Shown one piece after another: positions 16,249 through 23,357 of a stretch of 64,000 nt of DNA. The stretch spans positions 310,001-374,000 of the forward strand of contig NZ_SNUK01000001.1 of assembly GCF_012027495.1 (NCBI RefSeq). The letters run 5' to 3'. The notes beneath the pieces were generated by a model. It had not been told where the DNA came from. It ran no database searches and saw only the letters and a list, made by a program, of their open reading frames with translations. Every line of letters starts with the position of its first letter. Positions within the stretch are counted from its first letter, which is position 1. The DNA is from Thermococcus sp. JdF3. Its GTDB lineage: Archaea; Methanobacteriota_B; Thermococci; Thermococcales; Thermococcaceae. Position numbers and translations under genes: made by a program.

Positions 16249-17094
16249 CTACTCCTCCATCTCCACCCCGTAGACCTTCCTCGGGTTCTCCACGTGGATC
16301 TTGTAAACGTCCTCCTCTGTGAATAAGCCGTTCTGAAGGAATGCCTTCGTTCTCTTCGGCACGGTCTTCGGCCCGAGAACAGCCCCGGGACGGCGCTTGT
16401 CGTCTATGTAGTCGGTCTCCATCATGAAGCGGTTGCCCTGCTCTATTGCCGCTTTGATGTTCTTCCTGCTCGCGATGATGCTCGGGAAGACTCCGACCTT
16501 CTCGGCCACCTTCACGAGGGGCGGCGAGAAGTGTTTGACGACCTTATACGGCTTTATTCCAACTTCCCTCACGTACTTCCCAAGCTCCCTGAACTTCTCC
16601 TCGTCGAAGCTCTCCGTGTGGAGCTGGACCGCGCAGTCGGCTTCCTTGGCAAGGCTCATCCCGTACTTCATCAGCTCGATGCTCGCCCCCCAGATTTCCT
16701 CGCTTACCTCGTAGTGGGGCCTGCCTATCTCGCCTATGGCTATGGCCTTTCCCTCCATGCACAGCCTCTGGGCGTATTCGAGTGCCTTCATGACCTCGTT
16801 TTTGGCGTATTCAAGACCCTTCTGCTCTGCCAGGTAGACAAACTCCGCGGGGTGTACGCCAACGACGGCATAGGCTTTAACCGGCGTTTCTCGGTTGATT
16901 CTCTCGACGAGCCCGATGTGGAAGTCCATCGCCTTCATGAAGTCCTCTGTCCTCAGCCCTGGAAAGCCGTAGTCGTGGGCCGTCTTGTAGACAACCACCA
17001 GGTGGGTTCCTCCTGCCCTGTGGAACTGCTTCACTGCCTCAAGGAAGAGCCCCTTGTAGGGGTCAACGTGGAAGTGGTCGTCCCAGATTATCAT
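16249..17094 (-). CDS. TatD-like metal-dependent hydrolase
   Basis: The 281-residue TIM-barrel protein has the metal ligands of the TatD/amidohydrolase group: HFH in DDHFHVDPYKG, Glu in IAIGEIGRPHY, His in VQLHTESFDEE, His in VVKHFSPP and Asp in METDYIDD. TatD proteins are DNases or unspecific hydrolases; the archaeal subgroup is not characterised, so the substrate is unknown. It is the last gene of a possible minus-strand operon with the barrel protein and DUF257 genes, separated by 9 bases from the former. Confidence 0.82.
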   Translation of the reverse strand: MIIWDDHFHVDPYKGLFLEAVKQFHRAGGTHLVVVYKTAHDYGFPGLRTEDFMKAMDFHIGLVERINRETPVKAYAVVGVHPAEFVYLAEQKGLEYAKNEVMKALEYAQRLCMEGKAIAIGEIGRPHYEVSEEIWGASIELMKYGMSLAKEADCAVQLHTESFDEEKFRELGKYVREVGIKPYKVVKHFSPPLVKVAEKVGVFPSIIASRKNIKAAIEQGNRFMMETDYIDDKRRPGAVLGPKTVPKRTKAFLQNGLFTEEDVYKIHVENPRKVYGVEMEE

Positions 17095-17103
17095 GCCATC
17101 ACC

Positions 17104-17421
17104 TCACGACTGGTAAACTTCTATGATTTCACCCTCTTTGACCTTCAGCGTTCCCTCGAGAACCAGGGCCGCTTCGTCGTGCTCCACGACGAAATCTACC
17201 TTCCTGTTCTGGAGGTGTATCTCCCTCACGAGCGCTATTCCCCCACCCTTGAGCTTGTAGCCTGGGTATATGACGCCCTCAAGCACAACGCCGCCCAGAA
17301 CCTGCTTTCCGAGGACGTATGTTACCCCAACCACCTGGAACCTGCCCGCGGGCTTTCGGGAGGCGATCTGAACGTCTCCCCTGTTTCTGGCCCTGCCGAA
17401 CAGCCGGTCCAATATTCCCAT
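17104..17421 (-). CDS. EF-Tu domain-2-like beta-barrel protein (possibly tRNA-binding)
   Basis: The 105-residue protein has a basic N-terminus (MGILDRLFGRARNRGDVQ) and then a single beta-barrel resembling domain 2 of translation GTPases: GVTYVLGKQVLGGVVLEGVI, YPGYKLKG, REIHLQNRKVDFVVEHDEAA, LEGTLKVKEGEIIEVY. No GTPase domain is present. Related stand-alone barrels of Pyrococcus/Thermococcus are, to my memory, annotated as tRNA-binding protein Pbp11; I could not check this. ATG at 17421 follows GGTGAGAGC. It is 4 bases downstream of a DUF257 gene. Confidence 0.7.
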   Translation of the reverse strand: MGILDRLFGRARNRGDVQIASRKPAGRFQVVGVTYVLGKQVLGGVVLEGVIYPGYKLKGGGIALVREIHLQNRKVDFVVEHDEAALVLEGTLKVKEGEIIEVYQS

Positions 17422-17425
17422 GCTC

Positions 17426-18091
17426 TCACCTTGCACTCCCGTCCAGGTATGCTATCATGTCGCCGTCGACTATCTGGAGGGTAGGCCCCTTGACGAAGAC
17501 GAGGGCGTGCCGCCTGTTCCGCAGCTGAATCCTTACGACGGTTGTGGCTATCTCCTCCAGCTCCGGTATCGGGTTGGTTCTGAGGGCGGAAACCACACTT
17601 CTGTTCAGTATGTAGAACGAGACATGGCTCTCGTCCCCAAGCCGCTCCTTTATGGCTCCGGTCATCATGTAGAACTCGCGTTTGCTTTCAAAGAATGCGA
17701 ACAGCCTTTCTATGCCGAGGGTTATGTGTATGTATCTCTCACTGGGGGCGGCTTTTTTGAGGGCCGCTCTGTGCCGGCTTAGATACCTGGCGGCGTCGCT
17801 CTCTATGCCTATCCTCGCCACGACGTTTCCGATGCTCTTGACCCCGCCTGTTTTTATGACGCTGACGTCTGTAAAATCCTCGTCTATTCCAAGGAACCGG
17901 AGATGTTCCCTGACTACGTGAAGTGAGTCCAGGATGTCGTCCACGTAAACGGGTACCCCCTTCTTTCTTCCGTACTCTGCTATCAGACGGGTCATCAGAG
18001 CGGTCCCGTAGGGGGATTCGTTCTCCACCAGAATCACATCGCCGAAAAAGACGCTGTCCAGGTACTCATGGACCCTTTCCGTGGAAAGCAT
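17426..18091 (-). CDS. DUF257 family protein (second copy)
   Basis: The 221-residue protein belongs to DUF257, a family known mainly from Thermococcales. It shares a common plan with its upstream neighbour: HEYLDSVFFGDVILVENESP, YGRKKGVPVYVDDILDSLHV, REHLRFLGIDEDF, ITLGIERLFAF and PIPELEEIATTVV. The fold has alternating strands and helices like a RecA or KaiC-type domain, but there is no P-loop lysine motif. Function is unknown. It overlaps the first copy by 26 bases, so the two are translated together. Confidence 0.82.
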   Translation of the reverse strand: MLSTERVHEYLDSVFFGDVILVENESPYGTALMTRLIAEYGRKKGVPVYVDDILDSLHVVREHLRFLGIDEDFTDVSVIKTGGVKSIGNVVARIGIESDAARYLSRHRAALKKAAPSERYIHITLGIERLFAFFESKREFYMMTGAIKERLGDESHVSFYILNRSVVSALRTNPIPELEEIATTVVRIQLRNRRHALVFVKGPTLQIVDGDMIAYLDGSAR

Positions 18092-18755
18092 CGAGCATCA
18101 CCTCCAGGCTCACCTCGTACTCCCTCCCCAGGAGTTCCCTCACCGGTGTCTTCAGGAAGGTGACCTTTGCACTGACCGGGGTGGGGGTTATCTCCACAAC
18201 GGTGCTCGCTATGTACTCCAGTTCCGGCAGGGGGTTGAACTCCAGGGTTGAGGCCACCTCCGTGTTCATCAGGTACGCCGCCTTTCTCTTTGTGTTTCCG
18301 AGCATCTTCTGAAGTTCAGTTATGAACAGATAGTACTCCCTGGGGCTGTTGATGAAGGCAAAGAGCCTTTCCAGGCCGAGGACAATGTTTATGGAGTCGT
18401 TAATTTCGGCGAGTGCGTTTTTCATGGTCTCTTCGTACTTTTTTATGTAAACAAGCGGCTCCGAGCTGAACTCCACACTGGCTATTACGTTTCCAACGTT
18501 TATCCTGCCGCCCGATTTCACGACGAGTGCATCGTTGAAATCCTCCTCGATTCCCCAGAACCTGAGGTGCTTCTGGATCACATGGAGGGAATCAAAATTA
18601 TCGTCTATGACTATCGGGACGTCCCTCTTCCTCCCATACTCCATCAGCAAAAGAACGAGGAACTCGGGTGCGTAGGATGGATGGTACTTCACGAGAACGC
18701 TCTCCCCTGACTGTACCATATCAACTATTCTGAAAAGCTCCTCGAGCTGCTCCAT
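18066..18755 (-). CDS. DUF257 family protein (first copy)
   Basis: The 229-residue paralogue of the downstream gene aligns throughout: VDMVQSGESVLVKYHPSYAP, YGRKRDVPIVIDDNFDSLHV, QKHLRFWGIEEDF, IVLGLERLFAFINSPREYY and PLPELEYIASTVVEI. The strictly kept D-D-x-x-D-S-L-H-V and G-L/I-E-R-L-F-A-F motifs suggest a ligand or partner site. ATG at 18755 follows GGTGAGA. A TATA element lies about 40 bases upstream. The pair looks like a recent tandem duplication followed by divergence. Confidence 0.82.
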   Translation of the reverse strand: MEQLEELFRIVDMVQSGESVLVKYHPSYAPEFLVLLLMEYGRKRDVPIVIDDNFDSLHVIQKHLRFWGIEEDFNDALVVKSGGRINVGNVIASVEFSSEPLVYIKKYEETMKNALAEINDSINIVLGLERLFAFINSPREYYLFITELQKMLGNTKRKAAYLMNTEVASTLEFNPLPELEYIASTVVEITPTPVSAKVTFLKTPVRELLGREYEVSLEVMLDAFHGKGP

Positions 18756-18788
18756 AGTTCTCACCGTTCAGAGTTTTACCATGGGATG

Positions 18789-18799
18789 ATATAAACATT
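18789..18799 (-). promoter_or_regulatory. promoter of the DUF257 operon
   Basis: On minus, GTTTATATC is about 35-43 bases upstream of the ATG at 18755, giving a short leader that contains GGTGAGA. Confidence 0.55.
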
Positions 18800-18844
18800 T
18801 TGGGAGAATCTGAGGTTTGTGCACTGGATTTGAGGTTTTAGACT

Positions 18845-18863
18845 AAATTAAAATAAAAAACAA
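18845..18863 (-). terminator. poly-T terminator of the hydrogenase operon
   Basis: Directly after the hydA stop the minus strand reads GTTGTTTTTTATTTTAATTT. A T-rich stretch without need for a hairpin is the usual archaeal intrinsic terminator, and it lies in the 112-base gap before the DUF257 genes. Confidence 0.65.
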
Positions 18864-18867
18864 CGCT

Positions 18868-20115
18868 TCAGAGCTTCACCAGGTGCACTGAGCAGGAGAT
18901 GCACGGGTCGAATGCCCTGACGGTCTCCTCGAGTCTCTGTATCATGGCCATCTCGTCAGCCTCGCCGTAGAGCTCCCTTGCCTCTTCCAGCAGGCTGGCC
19001 TCCATCATCGCGTGGTTCAGCGCGGTTGGGGTTATTATGTTAGAGTAAGCGACCTTGCCGTTGCCGTCTATCCTGTAGTGGTGTATCAGAACTCCCCTCG
19101 GCGCCTCCACGTAGCCTATTCCCTCACCCTCCCTGGCTTCAACAGGGACGTTCTCCCCTTTGATGCCCCTATCCAGAAGAACCTTGGCTATCTCGTTTGC
19201 CCTCTCAAGGGAGTAAACCAGCTCTATCGCCTGGGCGAGGTTGTTGTAGCTCACGTACCCTGTGGCAAGCTTGTCTCTGTGCTCCTCGAAGAGCCTCTTT
19301 GCCGTGGGAGTCAGCATGTCCGCCTTGAGGAGGAGTCTTGGGAGGGCGCCAACGAAAAATGGTTCCCCCTTATAGCGGCTCTGCTTTGCGAAGCTGTACA
19401 CGAGGGAGCGCTCCTCTATCCGCTCGGTGTAGTGGAACTGTTCTCCCTCCTCCGATACCAGCTTTTCGCCCCAGAGGTAACCGTCGGTGGCGACGAAGTG
19501 TTCCGCCCGTGCGCCGTACGGGTCCAGCTGGGCGAAGAGCCTTACCGCCCTCCTGGCCAGCCTGAGGAGTGCCTCACTTTCCTTCTCCACCCTCTCAAGC
19601 TCTTCCACGGAGGGATACCTGCCGAAGCCGCCTGGCTTGACGTTTATACCGTGTATCTCCCGGCCGCCTACCAGCACCCTTATCCTGTTGCCGAAGGACT
19701 TGAGGGCCAGGCCTTCCTTCACAAGCTCGCCGTGTTTGGTCGCCATCCGTATAGCATCGGGATACCCAAAGACGTCGGGGGCAACGAGGAGGTATAGGTG
19801 CAGTGCGTGGCTTTCCAGCAGTTCGCCGATGAGTCCGAGCTCCCTGATGAGCTGAATCTCCTCCGGAACCTCCACGCCGAAGGCCCTCTCAATGCCCAGA
19901 ACCGAGGCGACGCTGTGGGAGAGGTAGCAGATGGCACATATCCTCGCTTCGAGATCGGGCACGTCGTAGTAATGCCTGCCAAGGGTTAGAAGCTCGAAGA
20001 ACCTCGGTCCCTCGATGATCTTAAGCCTGACGTCCTTTACCTCCCCGTCCTCTATGACGATCTCCGCCTTGCCGTTGCCCTCAACCCTCGTAAACTCGTG
20101 GAGTTCTATTATCAT
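18868..20115 (-). CDS. hydA: cytosolic NiFe-hydrogenase large (alpha) subunit
   Basis: This is the catalytic subunit of the soluble NAD(P)H-linked hydrogenase/sulfhydrogenase of Thermococcales, which oxidises or evolves H2 at a NiFe centre. The proximal motif is RICAICYLSHSVASVLG (C60, C63) and the distal motif is DPCISCSVHLVKL at the C-terminus (C405, C408, H411). Only four residues follow the final His, so a long C-terminal extension for maturation cleavage is absent. ATG at 20115 follows GAGGTGGGAG and overlaps the small subunit TGA (ATGA). It is the last gene of the four-gene operon beta-gamma-delta-alpha. Confidence 0.96.
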   Translation of the reverse strand: MIIELHEFTRVEGNGKAEIVIEDGEVKDVRLKIIEGPRFFELLTLGRHYYDVPDLEARICAICYLSHSVASVLGIERAFGVEVPEEIQLIRELGLIGELLESHALHLYLLVAPDVFGYPDAIRMATKHGELVKEGLALKSFGNRIRVLVGGREIHGINVKPGGFGRYPSVEELERVEKESEALLRLARRAVRLFAQLDPYGARAEHFVATDGYLWGEKLVSEEGEQFHYTERIEERSLVYSFAKQSRYKGEPFFVGALPRLLLKADMLTPTAKRLFEEHRDKLATGYVSYNNLAQAIELVYSLERANEIAKVLLDRGIKGENVPVEAREGEGIGYVEAPRGVLIHHYRIDGNGKVAYSNIITPTALNHAMMEASLLEEARELYGEADEMAMIQRLEETVRAFDPCISCSVHLVKL

Positions 20116-20852
20116 GGCTCCCACCTCGCGAAGGTCTTGAACTTCCTTATGATGTATTCGTCATCGTAGCCGAGCTCCCTGAGTACCTCGTATTCGCCCG
20201 CGGGGTTCACTTCTCCGGGCAGCGGACCGCGGCAGCCGATGCATCCCAGACCCGAGCGCACGCAGACCGCGTTGCAGCCGCCGTAGGTTATCGGGCCGAG
20301 GCAGGGGAGGCCCTTCTTCACCAGCACGCACTCGTATTCATTGAGCTTGCACTCGAGGCAGACGGGGTAGTCCTTCCTGACGGGCTCGATGCCCTTGGCG
20401 ATGTCCAGGAGCACCTGATAGACCTCGTTCTTGTCGTAAGGACAGCCTGGGAGCGCGAAATCAACTGCCACATACTCCACCACCGGCTTTGAATCGAGGG
20501 CACGCATCGGATTGCCTTCATCTCCGTAAACGGCCTTCAGCTTTTCTCTGATTGGCAGCTCAACGCTGGCCTGAACCGAGCCGTGGGTTGCGCAGGTTCC
20601 GAGTGCTATCAGGTAATCGGAGTGGTTCCTCGCCTCCTTGAGCAGGTTCAGGTCGCGCTGGGTCGAGACTGTTCCGGTAACGAGGGCGACGTCGTAGTGG
20701 TTTCCCTCGCTCAGACTGGTTGCCATGTGGAACTCGGTTATCTCGTAGAACTCAAGGAGGTCGAAGAGCCTCTCGTAGAGGAAGAGCATGTTCAGGGCAC
20801 AGCCACCGCAGTCGGTAAGCTCGAAAACCCCCAGCTTGAGCTTGTCCATCAT
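20112..20852 (-). CDS. hydD: cytosolic NiFe-hydrogenase small (delta) subunit
   Basis: The 246-residue protein holds the Fe-S relay from the NiFe site. The proximal cluster motif is ELTDCGGCALN, followed by LGTCATHGSV, then a run of cysteines (CLECKLNEYEC, GLPCLGPITYGGC, SGLGCIGCRGPLPG). There is no Tat signal, in keeping with a cytosolic enzyme. Two adjacent ATGs (20852, 20849) overlap the gamma stop; the first has the better spaced GGGGG site. All four hydrogenase genes overlap by a few bases, which indicates strict co-translation. Confidence 0.95.
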   Translation of the reverse strand: MMDKLKLGVFELTDCGGCALNMLFLYERLFDLLEFYEITEFHMATSLSEGNHYDVALVTGTVSTQRDLNLLKEARNHSDYLIALGTCATHGSVQASVELPIREKLKAVYGDEGNPMRALDSKPVVEYVAVDFALPGCPYDKNEVYQVLLDIAKGIEPVRKDYPVCLECKLNEYECVLVKKGLPCLGPITYGGCNAVCVRSGLGCIGCRGPLPGEVNPAGEYEVLRELGYDDEYIIRKFKTFARWEP

Positions 20853-21724
20853 ATCAACCCCCTCGTGGAGAGAGCGTCCCAGTAGGTGAAGACCGGGCCG
20901 TCCTGGCAGATGTACTTCATGGAGACACTTGTTCCGACGACGCAGTGGCCGCATTTGCCGACTCCGCAGCGCATGCGCCTTTCAAGGGTCATGTAAATCC
21001 TGCCCGGTGAGAGCTTCCTGTCCAGGAGCTCCTTTATGACGAACTTGTACATGACCGGCGGGCCGCAGATGAGGGCGTATGCCCTGTTAACGTCAAACTC
21101 CTCTCCCCTGAAGAGGTCGGTAACGACGCCTCTGCAGACCCTGTCCGAGAACCCCTGCTCTAGGTAGATGCACGATGGGCTTTCGACCTCGTAGGCCAGC
21201 TTTACCGAGCAGTTCATGGCCTCACCGTGCTTGAGGAGGTGAATTATCTCGTCGCGGAAGAGTATGTCCTCGTAGGCCTTGGTTCCGTAGAGCAGCCAGA
21301 CGTTCTCGTATTTGCCGGTGTCGATGGCGTACCAGAGCACCGAGCGGAGGGGAGCCATTCCAAGGCCACCTGCTACAAGAATCAGGTTCGAGCCCTCCAT
21401 CTTTTCCATCGGGAAGCCGTTGCCGTAGGGCCCGCGGATTCCTACTACGTCCCCTTCTTTCATTTTGTGAACGAACTTGGTCATTCTGCCGACCTTTCTG
21501 ATGCAGAGCTGGAGGTAGCCCCTCCTCGTGGGTGAAGAGCAGATGCTTATCGGGAACTCTCCGAAGCCGCGGATATCGACTATGACGAACTGCCCGGGCC
21601 TGAAGTCGAACTTGGCCTCGACCTCTGGGTCGAGGAAGCGCAGGGTGAAGAGTTTCTCCCTCGATGTTAAGTCCTTCACTTCGAGAATCCTTGCGTCGTA
21701 CGTCTGGTACGGGTTCTCGCTCAT
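20849..21724 (-). CDS. hydG: cytosolic NiFe-hydrogenase gamma subunit (FAD/NAD(P) reductase)
   Basis: The 291-residue protein belongs to the ferredoxin-NADP reductase superfamily. It has an FAD-binding barrel (RPGQFVIVDI, FPISICSSP), the NAD(P) domain (LILVAGGLGMAPLRSVLWY, ALICGPPVMYKFV) and a C-terminal [2Fe-2S] motif (RRMRCGVGKCGHCVVG and the later YICQDGPVF). It passes electrons between pyridine nucleotide and the Fe-S chain of the beta subunit. Length is normal. It is encoded between beta and delta with overlaps on both sides. Confidence 0.95.
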   Translation of the reverse strand: MSENPYQTYDARILEVKDLTSREKLFTLRFLDPEVEAKFDFRPGQFVIVDIRGFGEFPISICSSPTRRGYLQLCIRKVGRMTKFVHKMKEGDVVGIRGPYGNGFPMEKMEGSNLILVAGGLGMAPLRSVLWYAIDTGKYENVWLLYGTKAYEDILFRDEIIHLLKHGEAMNCSVKLAYEVESPSCIYLEQGFSDRVCRGVVTDLFRGEEFDVNRAYALICGPPVMYKFVIKELLDRKLSPGRIYMTLERRMRCGVGKCGHCVVGTSVSMKYICQDGPVFTYWDALSTRGLI

Positions 21725-22725
21725 TTCAGGGACCCCCTAACCTCCTCAAGAACTTTAACGTGCTCTATCTTCGCCGGGCAGAACTCGTCGCAGCGGCCGC
21801 AGCCGACGCAGTTGTAGCCCGAGGAGGGGTCAAAGTAGCTCTTGCAGTAGTAGCGGTGCCTGAAGCGGTCCAACCGCGTGGGCCTGAAGTTGTAGTTGCC
21901 CGCAACGAGCCCGTGGTTCTCCATGAAGCAGGAGTCGTAGCGTCTCTCGCGCACCGAGCTGTAGGCGTCCATCCAGCGGTCGCAGACCTCGTAGCAGCGG
22001 CAGGTCGGACAGACGAGGTTGCAGTTGCCGCAGGCGAGACATATTTCGGCGTACTTTTTCCACACCGGGCTGTTGTATGCCAAATCGAGCATGTCGGCGA
22101 GGCCCTCCTGCGGGACTTCCTTCTGGAAGGCCTTTGCACGTTTTTCTTCGAACTCCTTGAAGTTGGCGAGGTCTTCGTCGGTCACCTCCTCGAACAGCTC
22201 GCCGTTCTCCCAGACTATCTCGTGGCCGCGGACGCTTCCGATTCTGACCAGCCAGCCGTCGGGAAGCTCGTGGAGAAACAGGTCGAAGCCGTCCATTGCG
22301 AAGTGTGTCCCGAGGCTCTTGCAGAAGCAGTACTCGTCGGGCATACAGCTTATTCCTATTATTAAAGTCTTCTCGCGCCTGCTCTTGTAGTACGGATCGG
22401 CCGGCTCGTCGAGGTATACCCTGTCGAGTATCTTAAGACCGTGAATGTCACAGGAGTGGAGCCCGAAGAGAACCGTCGGTTCCGCTTCAAGGTTTTCTTC
22501 CCAGTGGCCGTTCTTCAGCCTGAGAATAGCCTCTTTGGGTCTGAAGAAAAACTTCTTCGGCGGAAGCATGGTTCTGTTGTAATCCAGGGCTATCTCCGCC
22601 GGGTCGTGCACTTCCTGGAAAGAATAGATGCCCCCTCTTTTGACCGGGGCATAAACACTGCCCCAGGCCTCAAGGGACTTGAAGAACTTCCCAAAGTTTT
22701 CGGAGGGCAGTTTTATATATCTCAA
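21721..22725 (-). CDS. hydB: cytosolic NiFe-hydrogenase beta subunit (Fe-S)
   Basis: The 334-residue Fe-S protein links the flavoprotein to the hydrogenase core. It contains two 4Fe-4S motifs near the C-terminus (CLACGNCNLVCPTC and CVGCGRCDEFCPAKIEH) and upstream cysteines (CDIHG, CMPDEYCFC). Start choice: TTG at 22725 (MRYIKLPSENF) is preferred because GGTGAT lies 4 bases upstream and relatives are remembered as beginning MRY-KL; ATG at 22731 or GTG at 22734 are alternatives. First gene of the operon, transcribed from the divergent regulatory region shared with the NuoE-like gene. Confidence 0.94.
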   Translation of the reverse strand: MRYIKLPSENFGKFFKSLEAWGSVYAPVKRGGIYSFQEVHDPAEIALDYNRTMLPPKKFFFRPKEAILRLKNGHWEENLEAEPTVLFGLHSCDIHGLKILDRVYLDEPADPYYKSRREKTLIIGISCMPDEYCFCKSLGTHFAMDGFDLFLHELPDGWLVRIGSVRGHEIVWENGELFEEVTDEDLANFKEFEEKRAKAFQKEVPQEGLADMLDLAYNSPVWKKYAEICLACGNCNLVCPTCRCYEVCDRWMDAYSSVRERRYDSCFMENHGLVAGNYNFRPTRLDRFRHRYYCKSYFDPSSGYNCVGCGRCDEFCPAKIEHVKVLEEVRGSLK

Positions 22726-22752
22726 GGGCATCACCGCCTTAAATGGGATTAC

Positions 22753-22764
22753 ATTTTTAAGTTT
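22753..22764 (-). promoter_or_regulatory. promoter of the hydrogenase operon
   Basis: On minus, AACTTAAAAAT forms the TATA region about 30-35 bases upstream of the proposed TTG start. The SurR-like boxes lie about 40 bases further upstream, the position expected for an activator. Confidence 0.55.
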
Positions 22765-22799
22765 GTAAAGAATTGATTTAAGAATTTTTCAAACGAATG

Positions 22800-22822
22800 G
22801 TTACCAACCAGATGTTACAAAC
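22800..22822. promoter_or_regulatory. two abutting SurR-type operator boxes
   Basis: The plus strand reads GTTACCAAC, then CAGAT, then GTTACAAAC. This fits GTTn3AAC-n5-GTTn3AAC. SurR of Pyrococcus/Thermococcus is a redox switch that binds GTTn3AAC-n5-GTT, activates hydrogenase genes without sulfur and represses others. Here the second box is complete too. The site is between the two divergent promoters, about 20 bases upstream of the plus-strand TATA and about 40 from the minus-strand one, so it may control both operons. Confidence 0.82.
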
Positions 22823-22840
22823 TTGTACTTTAGTGCACGC

Positions 22841-22848
22841 TTATAAAC
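22841..22848 (+). promoter_or_regulatory. promoter of the NuoE/NuoF/GltD-like operon
   Basis: TTATAAAC is about 45 bases upstream of the ATG at 22893. The leader contains GGTGAT at proper distance from that ATG. The SurR-type boxes end 18 bases upstream of this TATA element. Confidence 0.65.
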
Positions 22849-22892
22849 ATTAAAGTTGAGACTCTTTTGAGAAAATCCCGTGGTGATGCGAG

Positions 22893-23357
22893 ATGGAAGC
22901 CTCGTTCGATTACATGCGCTCTTATCCGCCGGAACCGAGTTCCCTAATCCCTCTTCTCCAGAGAACCCAGGAGCGCTTTGGCTACCTTCCCAGGGAGGCC
23001 CTTGAAGAGATTGCGAACTACCTCGGGATTCCCCTCAGCAGGGTCTACGGGGTCGCGACTTTCTACGCCCAGTTCCGCTTCGAGCCCCTCGGGAAGTACG
23101 TCGTCAAGATCTGCCACGGAACTGCCTGTCACGTCAACGGTGCCGTCAACATAGCGCAGGCCATAACCGAGGAGCTCGGGATTGAGGAGGGTCAGACGAC
23201 CGAGGACGGCCTTGTAACGCTGGAGCGCGTCGCCTGCCTCGGCTGCTGCAGCCTTGCCCCGGTGATAATGATAAACGAGAAGGTCTTCGGCAAGCTGAAC
23301 CCTGACAAGGTGAGGAAGCTGATGAGAAAGCTCAGGGAGGGGAAGCTCGATGTCTGA
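22893..23357 (+). CDS. NuoE-like [2Fe-2S] subunit of an NfnABC/Bfu-type oxidoreductase
   Basis: The 154-residue thioredoxin-like [2Fe-2S] protein resembles NuoE, HydC and HndA. Motifs include LLQRTQERFGYLPREALEEI, GVATFYAQFRFEPLGKY and four cluster cysteines in KICHGTACHVNGA and ERVACLGCCSLAPV. It is the small subunit of soluble NADH-dependent complexes, including bifurcating hydrogenases and transhydrogenases. ATG at 22893 follows GGTGAT. It overlaps the next gene by 8 bases. As first gene of a SurR-flanked operon facing the hydrogenase, it is likely made under the same conditions. Confidence 0.9.
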   Translation: MEASFDYMRSYPPEPSSLIPLLQRTQERFGYLPREALEEIANYLGIPLSRVYGVATFYAQFRFEPLGKYVVKICHGTACHVNGAVNIAQAITEELGIEEGQTTEDGLVTLERVACLGCCSLAPVIMINEKVFGKLNPDKVRKLMRKLREGKLDV

